Origin: SHLQ01 sp964196045
GTDB lineage: Bacteria > Actinomycetota > Acidimicrobiia > Acidimicrobiales > SHLQ01
Assembly: GCA_964196045.1 (NCBI GenBank)
Contig: CAXMRH010000078.1
Coordinates: 1 to 9,530, forward strand
DNA: 9,530 nt
Reading direction: 5' to 3'
The notes under the pieces are model-generated. The model saw nothing but the letters and a program-made list of their open reading frames with translations, was not told the origin of the DNA and did no database searches. Within the stretch, counting starts at the first letter, position 1. Every line of letters starts with the position of its first letter. The position numbers and the translations under genes are program-made. Shown in pieces: positions 1-5,815 of this stretch.

Positions 1-203
1 GTCTCGCCACCGTCATCGGTGACGAACACCTCGCCGTGTTCGAACGGGTTCATGGTCCCTGGATCGACATTGAGGTACGGGTCGAGCTTCTGCATCGTGA
101 CTCGAAGGCCGCGGGATTTGAGAACCCGCCCGAGTGCCGAAGCAGTGATTCCCTTACCGAGTGAACTGGCTACTCCACCAGTGACGAAGACATGTTTGGT
201 CAC
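1..203 (-). CDS. pyrG: CTP synthase, N-terminal part (cut by window edge)
   Basis: CTP synthase makes CTP from UTP, ATP and glutamine, the last step of de novo pyrimidine nucleotide synthesis in the cytoplasm. Only the first 67 codons are present, against a usual length of about 540 residues. They match the amidoligase (synthetase) domain start very closely. The P-loop GGVASSLGKGI lies at residues 9-19 with Lys17. It is followed by the family block MQKLDPYLNVDPGTMNPF and then HGEVFVTDDGGE, which reaches the window edge. The start is GTG at 201-203, chosen because the family begins with M-T-K-H-V-F-V-T-G-G and because AAGGTG lies 7 bases upstream. The gene lies 82 bases downstream of recN on the same strand and may be co-transcribed with it. 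Nothing in the visible part is abnormal. Identification is near certain; the downstream part cannot be judged. Confidence 0.97.
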   Translation of the reverse strand, partial: MTKHVFVTGGVASSLGKGITASALGRVLKSRGLRVTMQKLDPYLNVDPGTMNPFEHGEVFVTDDGGE

Positions 204-210
204 GGGAAAT

Positions 211-216
211 CACCTT
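211..216 (-). promoter_or_regulatory. Ribosome binding site of pyrG
   Basis: On the minus strand the sequence AAGGTG (followed by A) sits 7 bases before the GTG start of pyrG. It is one of the clearest Shine-Dalgarno matches in the window and fixes the GTG as the start. The remaining recN-pyrG spacer (217-285) shows no convincing -35/-10 pair or T-tailed hairpin, so no separate pyrG promoter or attenuator can be claimed. Confidence 0.8.
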
Positions 217-285
217 AGCGATTGGGACCGGGCACCGGGTGGCAATTCGAGGCCATCCGTCACAATTGGGCGCACGATCGCAATC

Positions 286-1881
286 TCACGCCGAACTGTG
301 GCGACTTGACGAGGTGGCCGCGAGCAATTCTTCGGCATGCTCGTGAGCGGAGCTGCTGTCGGGAGAGCCCGACAACATACGGGACACCTCGATCACTCGA
401 TCTTCCTCGCTTAGAACTCGAGCCTGCGATGACGTCGACCCCTTTTCGGTCGATTTGTCGATGAGGACATGGTTGTCCGCATACGACGCGACCTGCGCCA
501 GATGTGTCACCACGAAGACCTGGCCGTCAGCTCCCAGAGAAGACAGGGCCTCACCGACGGCTCGCGCCGTCTCTCCGCCGATGCCGGCGTCGACCTCATC
601 GAAGATCTTGATGGGCGGGCCACCCGCGAGCACTAGTCGAAGTGCGAGCATTGTGCGACTGAGCTCGCCACCCGACGCGTTCCTGCCGACCGGGAGCATT
701 GGCAGGCCCGGATTAGGAGCGAGCATCATGGCCACGGCGTCGCCTGCATCGCCTTCGACATCGACTTGTACGTTCGCGTGAGGCATCGCAAGTTTCGCGA
801 GTTCAGTTTGGATCGCTTTGGAAAGAGGGACCGCTGCCTTGCGTCGCTGCTTCAGAACCTTCGCGGATACTTCTGCGAGGTGGCGCTCAGCCAGCTGGCG
901 ACGATCCGTGAGCGCTTGGACCTGTTCCTCGTGTGATTCCAGCTGGTCGAGTTGTTCCTGAAGGCCTTGCCCGTATTCGATCACGTGAGTGAGGGTCGGG
1001 CCGTACTTGCGGCGGAGTTCGACGAGATTTTGGAGTCGTTCGCGTACGGCCTGGCGCGCTTCGGGATCATCGATGATTTGATCTCGAATGGCTCGCAGGT
1101 CGCTTCCGATATCTGACAGCTCCTCCTGCAGGCTCTGGACTCGACGGGTGATCTCGTCGAACGGCTCTGAGTCCGCGAGGATCGCTGCGGCCTGTCCGAG
1201 GGCATCGGTGGCAGGGCCATCGCTGCCCAGAAGATCGCCGGCTTGCCCAGCCGCGAGCTCGTCGTCGAACGCGTTCGCGAGGCGCGCCTCTCGCGCCTGC
1301 AATGTGCTGTCTTCTTCGGGATCGCTGAGTTGTGCGTCCACGACCTCGGCCAGTTGGTAGCGAAGAAGATCGATCTGACGGGCCCGTTCGGTCGCATCTC
1401 CGCCGAGATCAACGAGCGCGGCGTCGATCGCCGCGATATCTGCCCGCGCCCCACGTAAAGGTACCGGGTCGACCCCTGCAAAACGGTCGAGGGCAGCCCG
1501 TTGGGTTGCGGGCCGCAGCAATGACTGTTGTGAGTGCTGGCCATGGAGATCGACCAGGTCGCCGATCCGATCGGCCAGAACGGATGCGGTGGCCAGCGCA
1601 CCATCGAGGTACGCCCGAGAGCGACCTTCCGCAGGAATTACCCGGCGCGCCACGAGCTCGACGCCGTCCCGGTCGACGAAACGCCCTTCGACGACGGCCT
1701 CGGCAGCACCGATTCGGACCATGTCAGGCTCGGCGCGGCCACCCATCAGAAGTTGAATCGCGCCCACGACCATCGTTTTGCCCGCGCCGGTCTCTCCCGT
1801 CACGGCGATCGATCCTCGTGGCAGCACGAGGGAGAGTTCTTCGATCACACCAAGGTTCTGGATGCGGAGTTCTTCGAGCAT
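286..1881 (-). CDS. recN: DNA repair protein RecN
   Basis: RecN is a cytoplasmic SMC-like ABC ATPase that helps repair DNA double-strand breaks by recombination. The protein is 531 residues, slightly short of the usual 550-590. Visible in order: N-terminus MLEELRIQNLGVIEEL, Walker A GETGAGKT (29-36), the family block DLHGQHSQQSLL (111-122), a charged, helix-rich coiled-coil region (about 160-350), ABC signature SGGELSR (403-409), Walker B IKIFDEVDAGIGG (424-436) and the switch His in VVTHLAQVASYAD (His460). All ATPase motifs are intact. I chose ATG 1879-1881 because the family starts here. An in-frame ATG at 1930-1932 would add 17 unconserved residues and overlap the end of nadK. Neither start has a good Shine-Dalgarno, so translation may depend on coupling to nadK, whose stop is 31 bases upstream. 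The C-terminus ends in a Ser-rich tail (HAEELLAATSSSRHSSA). Confidence 0.96.
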   Translation of the reverse strand: MLEELRIQNLGVIEELSLVLPRGSIAVTGETGAGKTMVVGAIQLLMGGRAEPDMVRIGAAEAVVEGRFVDRDGVELVARRVIPAEGRSRAYLDGALATASVLADRIGDLVDLHGQHSQQSLLRPATQRAALDRFAGVDPVPLRGARADIAAIDAALVDLGGDATERARQIDLLRYQLAEVVDAQLSDPEEDSTLQAREARLANAFDDELAAGQAGDLLGSDGPATDALGQAAAILADSEPFDEITRRVQSLQEELSDIGSDLRAIRDQIIDDPEARQAVRERLQNLVELRRKYGPTLTHVIEYGQGLQEQLDQLESHEEQVQALTDRRQLAERHLAEVSAKVLKQRRKAAVPLSKAIQTELAKLAMPHANVQVDVEGDAGDAVAMMLAPNPGLPMLPVGRNASGGELSRTMLALRLVLAGGPPIKIFDEVDAGIGGETARAVGEALSSLGADGQVFVVTHLAQVASYADNHVLIDKSTEKGSTSSQARVLSEEDRVIEVSRMLSGSPDSSSAHEHAEELLAATSSSRHSSA

Positions 1882-1912
1882 GTTCGGGCTTTGTGTACTT
1901 GGTTCGTGGTGG

Positions 1913-2749
1913 TCAGCGGTCGGCGATGCCAAGTTTCGACTTCAGGACCGCAAGGTTGTCGCGGGTGTCGAACGTGACGAGACGGGCAATGTGAGGTGAT
2001 CTAGTGCATACGAGCGTGTCTCCTGGCTCCATGGAATGCATGATATTGCCGTCCACTGACACGACTCCCCCTCGGTGCCCCTCAATAGTCAGCTCGATGA
2101 CCGAATCGGGTTCCAGAACGAGGCTGCGATCGAAGAGCATATGTGGTGATACCGGAGTGATCTGCAAGGCAGAGTGGGTAGGGAACACGATCGGACCACG
2201 TGCGGAAAGGGCATACGCGGTACTGCCAGTCGGGGTAGAGACAATCAACCCATCCGCCGAGTAGGACGTGAACCGCTTTCCATCGATCACGACACCGATT
2301 CGAACAGTGGTGTGGCCGTGGGCTCGTTCGACCACTATGTCGTTGAGGGCATGAAGCGTGGTCCCGTTCGAGGTCCCGGACACGAGCATGCGTTCCTCGA
2401 TATCGTGGTCGCCGCTCAGGCATCGCTGGATCGCATGATCGAGCTCGTGCGGGTCGATCACGGTCAAATACCCAAGATCGCCGAAGTTCACTCCGAGGAT
2501 GTTCACCTCTGCGCCGTCGAGCAGAGCAACCGTGCGGAGGATGGTGCCGTCGCCTCCGAGGCTCACCGCAAGGTCGAGATCGTTCGCAAACTCCTGCGGC
2601 TCGACACAACTGAGTTCGGACGTCCGCTCCGAGTCCTCTACGGGCGCAACGACGCTGTGGCCCTCTGAGGTCAGGTGTTTGGCGAGCCTTTCAGCGTGGC
2701 GGAGAGCCTCATTATCGGCCCCATGCAGGACGACTCCGATTCTTGCCAT
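1913..2749 (-). CDS. nadK: NAD kinase
   Basis: NAD kinase phosphorylates NAD+ to NADP+ using ATP or polyphosphate and supplies the NADPH pool; it is cytoplasmic. The 278 residues fit the usual bacterial length of about 270-300. Family signatures are all present: VSLGGDGTILR with GGDGT at 65-69 (Asp67 is the catalytic Asp), GVNFGDLGYLT (86-96), the NE/D motif as ALNDIVVER (134-142, with the Asp variant), SADGLIVSTPTGSTAYALSA (164-183) and VVSVDG (229-234). The ATG at 2747-2749 overlaps the tlyA stop by one base (TGATG), which suggests translational coupling; no strong Shine-Dalgarno is seen. The tlyA-nadK-recN order is the same as in Mycobacterium (Rv1694-Rv1696). Nothing suggests loss of activity. 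Confidence 0.97.
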   Translation of the reverse strand: MARIGVVLHGADNEALRHAERLAKHLTSEGHSVVAPVEDSERTSELSCVEPQEFANDLDLAVSLGGDGTILRTVALLDGAEVNILGVNFGDLGYLTVIDPHELDHAIQRCLSGDHDIEERMLVSGTSNGTTLHALNDIVVERAHGHTTVRIGVVIDGKRFTSYSADGLIVSTPTGSTAYALSARGPIVFPTHSALQITPVSPHMLFDRSLVLEPDSVIELTIEGHRGGVVSVDGNIMHSMEPGDTLVCTRSPHIARLVTFDTRDNLAVLKSKLGIADR

Positions 2750-3576
2750 CAGGCGTCCGCGTTCTTAGATGGGGGTGTCCGTTTGGTGCTCACCCTGCCA
2801 AGTATGTCCCCCTGGCGTAGGTGAGCGAGGAATTCAACGTTTCCCTTGCCTCCCGTAATGGGCGAAATCGCGAGGTCGACGACCTCAAGCCCTGCCTCAA
2901 AGGCGGCATCGATGAACTCGTGAAGCACCCGTTTCCAGATTTCTGGGTCACGGATGATTCCCTTGCCCTTGCTCACCTCCTGCCTGCCGGCTTCGAACTG
3001 CGGCTTGACCAACACCACTACGTCGCCGTCTCGTGCGAGCAGCAGCGCAAGAACGGGGAGCAGCGAGGTGGTCGAGATAAACGACAGATCGGCAACGATG
3101 ATGCCAAATCCCTCTCCTCGGTCGAGGTCCTCGAGTCGATCAGGCACGATGGAGCGAATGTCAGTGTTCTCGAGAGACACGACTCGGCCGTTCCTCCGAA
3201 GACGTTCATGGAGCTGATTCGTGCCGACATCGACGGCGACCACAGAATCTGCTCCAGCCTGCAACAAACACTCAGTGAACCCGCCTGTCGAGGAACCAGC
3301 GTCCAGCCCATGACGACCGGTGGGATCGATGTCGAATTCTTTGAGGGCCCCGTCGAGCTTGTGGCCTCCACGACCCACGAAACGAGGAGGAGGTCCGGCT
3401 ACGAGGACCGGTTCCGCTGAGGACACCTGTCGGGTTGCCTTGAAGGCCGGGGCGCCGTTCACTGTCACGCGACGGCTCGCGATCAGGTCCTGTGCGTGCT
3501 GTCGAGAGGTAGCCAAACCCCGGGCGACCAGCTCGGCGTCGAGTCGGCGGCGTTTGATCGGTACGGCCCTCCCCAA
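2749..3576 (-). CDS. tlyA: TlyA family rRNA 2'-O-methyltransferase
   Basis: TlyA methylates ribose 2'-OH groups of 16S and/or 23S rRNA with S-adenosylmethionine; in mycobacteria its loss gives capreomycin resistance. The 275 residues fit the family. An N-terminal S4 RNA-binding domain spans about 9-62 (RRLDAELVARGLATSR..., RRVTVNG), followed by a linker and GRGGHKLDGAL. The FtsJ-like Rossmann domain carries the SAM motif LDAGSSTGGFTECLL (91-105), VADLSFIS (161-168), VLVKPQFEAG (188-197) and NVEFLAHL (246-253). The K-D-K-E catalytic tetrad can be read as Lys73, Asp163, Lys191, Glu248. The start is TTG at 3574-3576, and the upstream in-frame sequence reaches a stop with no ATG or GTG. No Shine-Dalgarno is evident, so this start is less certain than the identity. 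It is the first gene of the minus-strand operon and diverges from moxR. Hemolysin is a common but misleading annotation for this family. Confidence 0.95.
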   Translation of the reverse strand: MGRAVPIKRRRLDAELVARGLATSRQHAQDLIASRRVTVNGAPAFKATRQVSSAEPVLVAGPPPRFVGRGGHKLDGALKEFDIDPTGRHGLDAGSSTGGFTECLLQAGADSVVAVDVGTNQLHERLRRNGRVVSLENTDIRSIVPDRLEDLDRGEGFGIIVADLSFISTTSLLPVLALLLARDGDVVVLVKPQFEAGRQEVSKGKGIIRDPEIWKRVLHEFIDAAFEAGLEVVDLAISPITGGKGNVEFLAHLRQGDILGRVSTKRTPPSKNADA

Positions 3577-3668
3577 ACAGGCGAGGAACGAGTTACCCTC
3601 GCGAGGTGACGCGCGTGAGTTCGCGCGCCAAACTTGACTCTAGAACGTCATCGAGCGGAGACCTCAAC
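3577..3668. promoter_or_regulatory. Divergent intergenic region between tlyA and moxR
   Basis: These 92 bases separate the start codons of two operons that point away from each other, so promoters for both are expected here or just inside the genes. I see a perfect 10-base palindrome CCTCGCGAGG at 3597-3606 and a CGCGCG / CGCGCG inverted pair around a 6-base loop at 3610-3627. A TTGACT at 3634-3639 (plus) resembles a -35 box but has no matching -10 at normal spacing. TAGAGT on the minus strand (3637-3642) could be a -10 for tlyA, with no clear -35. The role is inferred from position and no single promoter can be asserted. Confidence 0.45.
3657..3660 (+). promoter_or_regulatory. Ribosome binding site deciding the moxR start
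   Basis: GGAG in the context GCGGAGA lies 8 bases before GTG 3669. The in-frame upstream GTG at 3606 would add 21 low-complexity residues (Ser, Thr and Arg rich) that are not typical of MoxR proteins. The site therefore favours the 3669 start. Confidence 0.65.
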
Positions 3669-4658
3669 GTGAGCACTACGAACGCTGTAGAAGACCTCGA
3701 ACTCGAGGTCCGCACCTACGCTGACCGTTTTCAACAATTGGTGAACAACGTGGAGCGGGTCATCCACGGAAAGACCCGAGAAATTCGGCTCGCGTTCCTC
3801 TGCATGTTGGCGCAGGGTCACCTACTCATCGAGGACGTTCCTGGCACCGGAAAGACCTCTTTGGCACGGGCCTTGGCCGAATCGGTCGATGGCACGTTGA
3901 CCCGAATCCAGTTCACACCGGACCTGCTCCCGAGCGATGTCACCGGCGTACAGATCTTCAACCAGTCGAACAGTGAGTTCGAATTCCATCCAGGCGCCGT
4001 ATTCGCCAACGTCGTGCTCGCGGATGAGATCAACCGTGCGTCACCGAAAACACAGTCTTCTCTGCTGGAAGTGATGGAGGAATATCAGGTGACCGTCGAT
4101 GGTGTGCCGCGACCCGTCCCCAATCCTTTCCTAGTGGTTGCCACAATGAACCCCATCGAACACGACGGTACGTACGCACTTCCGGAAGCACAGATCGACC
4201 GTTTCATGATGCGTCTGGCGCTCGGATACCCATCCGCTGTCGCTGAGATCGACATCATCGACAGCGCTCCTGCGGGACGCACCCGAGTCGACGTCGAACC
4301 GGTGCTGTCTACCGAAGAAGTGCGTCAAATGGCCCGTGTGGCCGACACGATCTACATCTCGCCCGCTGTCCGTCAGTACATCGTCTCGATCGTACGGGCC
4401 ACCCGCGAACTGCCAGAACTTCGTATCGGCGTGAGCCCTCGTGGGTCGATCGCACTCGGCAGGACTTCCCGGGCATTGGCGGCTGCGAACGGACGGTCCT
4501 TCGTGACCGCCGATGATGTAAATGACCTCACGGAATCCGTGCTTGCTCATCGCATGCTTCTTAAGCCTGAAGCAGAGTTCGAAGGTATCGATTCGCTCGA
4601 ATTGTTGCGTGCTGTTCTCCAGGAGATCCCGACGCCCAAAGAGCGGGTCGAGCGCTAA
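3669..4658 (+). CDS. MoxR family AAA+ ATPase
   Basis: MoxR ATPases are cytoplasmic AAA+ proteins thought to act as chaperones that mature or activate partners, often vWA-domain or DUF58 proteins encoded beside them. The 329 residues fit the usual 310-340. Visible motifs: Walker A EDVPGTGKTSLA (55-66), FTPDLLPSDVTG (82-93), Walker B VVLADEINRASPKTQSSLLE (115-134), sensor 1 ATMNP (158-162) with Asn161, and LPEAQIDRFM (171-180) with an arginine-finger candidate Arg178. The C-terminal helical lid carries GVSPRGSIAL. All ATPase motifs are intact. The start GTG is supported by a Shine-Dalgarno; an upstream GTG at 3606 is possible. It is the first gene of a three-gene operon; the DUF58 gene begins 17 bases after its TAA. 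The family assignment is sure; the exact client and process are unknown. Confidence 0.95.
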   Translation: MSTTNAVEDLELEVRTYADRFQQLVNNVERVIHGKTREIRLAFLCMLAQGHLLIEDVPGTGKTSLARALAESVDGTLTRIQFTPDLLPSDVTGVQIFNQSNSEFEFHPGAVFANVVLADEINRASPKTQSSLLEVMEEYQVTVDGVPRPVPNPFLVVATMNPIEHDGTYALPEAQIDRFMMRLALGYPSAVAEIDIIDSAPAGRTRVDVEPVLSTEEVRQMARVADTIYISPAVRQYIVSIVRATRELPELRIGVSPRGSIALGRTSRALAAANGRSFVTADDVNDLTESVLAHRMLLKPEAEFEGIDSLELLRAVLQEIPTPKERVER

Positions 4659-4675
4659 CCGAGCGCGCTGATCTC

Positions 4676-5815
4676 GTGCTGACAGACGCTGGGAGATACT
4701 TTCTCGTCATTGGGGCGGTGACGCTGATTTCCGGACTCGCGTTCGGGTATCAGACACTCGCTGCGCTCGGAGTCGCGTTCTTGTTTGCGGTGCTGATCGG
4801 GCGACTCTGGATCATCCGTCGCCCTCGCGTCGACGCGAATCGCGTCGTGGTGCCGGAACGTGTTCGTGTCGGTCGGCCGGCTCGGTCGGATCTGACGATC
4901 ATCAACACGGGGCGGCGTCGTACCTCTGGCGGACTCGCCCTGGAGCAGTTCGGTGGAACGCAGCTCCCGATCGAGCTGCCTAGCCTCGAGCCCAACGAGT
5001 CGGCGACGATCACCACGGACCTGCCGACCGAGTCACGCGGCGTGTTTCGCGTTGGGCCGCTCGACGTGACACGCGCTGACCCCTTCGGACTCGTACGCTC
5101 CGGCGAACCCGATGAGGGGATCACGCACCTGTGGGTGCACCCGCTGGTCCACCAGCTCGAACCATTTCCGAGCGGAATCGCACGCGACCTCGAGGGCCCC
5201 GACTCCGGCGAAGCCTTGGAGGGTGGAGTCACCTTCCACACACTTCGTGACTATGTCCGTGGCGATGACCTTCGTCAGATTCACTGGAGGTCCTCGGCAA
5301 GGACTGGCAAGTTGATGGTGCGTCACAACGTCGACACACATCAGCCCCGATCGCTCGTCATCCTCGATACCCGAGCCTCGTCCTACAGTGCTGAGTCCTT
5401 TGAAGATGCCATTCGTGCTGCGGCTTCGATCGTGATGGCCTCGATGACGCGTGGCTTCGAGTTTCGCCTCATGACCACCGATGGGCTCGAACTGAACCAT
5501 CGCATGCCACCGCCAACGATCATGGACCGACTCGCAGAAGTTGGACTCTCCTTTCGTGGTGGCATCGCGGACACGCTGGAGCAGGTCCGGTCCGATCTGG
5601 GCGGCCTCTCGATGGCGCTGATCACGGGCACGATCACCGACGAGGAGCTCGCCGATGTGAATCGGTTTCGGGGACGCTTCGACGTCGTCACCGTTGCGCA
5701 GTTCACGGCCGGCACGCACGAATGGGAACGTACCATCCCAGACGCGACGGTTCTGACGTCGTCGTCGAGCGAGGAGTTCGCACGCGCCTGGAACCAGGTC
5801 ACGAGGCGCTCATGA
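4676..5815 (+). CDS. DUF58 domain membrane-anchored protein (MoxR partner)
   Basis: The 379 residues begin with two close hydrophobic segments (about 8-24 and 27-47), followed by RRPRV, so the bulk is probably cytoplasmic and held at the membrane. Residues about 50-160 form a beta-rich region (…RSDLTIINTG…, RGVFRVGPLDVTRADPFGL). The DUF58 signature follows: LRDYVRGDDLRQIHWRSSAR at 190-209, then GKLMVR. Residues from about 226 look like a vWA-type fold (SLVILDT with Asp231), but the metal-site DxSxS is not intact: it reads DTRAS. The start is GTG 4676, 17 bases after moxR, with only a weak ribosome binding site. Its TGA overlaps the ATG of the next gene (ATGA). DUF58 proteins next to MoxR are very common; the biochemical role is not established. 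I infer a client or adaptor of the MoxR ATPase in a cell-envelope process. Confidence 0.9.
   Translation: MLTDAGRYFLVIGAVTLISGLAFGYQTLAALGVAFLFAVLIGRLWIIRRPRVDANRVVVPERVRVGRPARSDLTIINTGRRRTSGGLALEQFGGTQLPIELPSLEPNESATITTDLPTESRGVFRVGPLDVTRADPFGLVRSGEPDEGITHLWVHPLVHQLEPFPSGIARDLEGPDSGEALEGGVTFHTLRDYVRGDDLRQIHWRSSARTGKLMVRHNVDTHQPRSLVILDTRASSYSAESFEDAIRAAASIVMASMTRGFEFRLMTTDGLELNHRMPPPTIMDRLAEVGLSFRGGIADTLEQVRSDLGGLSMALITGTITDEELADVNRFRGRFDVVTVAQFTAGTHEWERTIPDATVLTSSSSEEFARAWNQVTRRS
5803..5806 (+). promoter_or_regulatory. Ribosome binding site of the transglutaminase-like gene
   Basis: GAGG lies 5 bases before ATG 5812, inside the last codons of the DUF58 gene. Together with the ATGA stop/start overlap, it selects ATG 5812 over the upstream in-frame start at 5722, which would overlap the DUF58 gene by over 90 bases. 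Confidence 0.6.

Noticed and set aside
1882..1932. Upstream ATG start for recN adding 17 residues
   Set aside because: RecN proteins start at the M-L-x-E-L-x-I-x-N block. The extension would overlap nadK and has no better ribosome binding site.
1332..1994. Open frames of 220 and 147 codons on the plus strand opposite recN
   Set aside because: They lie entirely antisense to an intact RecN with all ATPase motifs, are Arg-rich in the way of GC-rich shadow frames, show no recognisable domain and overlap each other.
2174..2668. 164-codon plus-strand frame opposite nadK
   Set aside because: nadK on the other strand has all its signatures. The plus frame has no domain resemblance.
2749..3576. Reading TlyA as a hemolysin/virulence factor
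   Set aside because: The S4 plus FtsJ-like domains and the K-D-K-E tetrad indicate an rRNA methyltransferase. The hemolysin label comes from early literature on homologues and is not supported by this sequence.
3606..3668. Upstream GTG start for moxR adding 21 residues
   Set aside because: The extension is low complexity and not family-like, while GTG 3669 has a GGAG at 8 bases and gives the normal MoxR length.
5033..5719. 228-codon open frame on the minus strand inside the DUF58 gene
   Set aside because: It is antisense to a clear DUF58 gene within a coupled operon, has no ribosome binding site or family motif, and fits a chance frame from codon bias.
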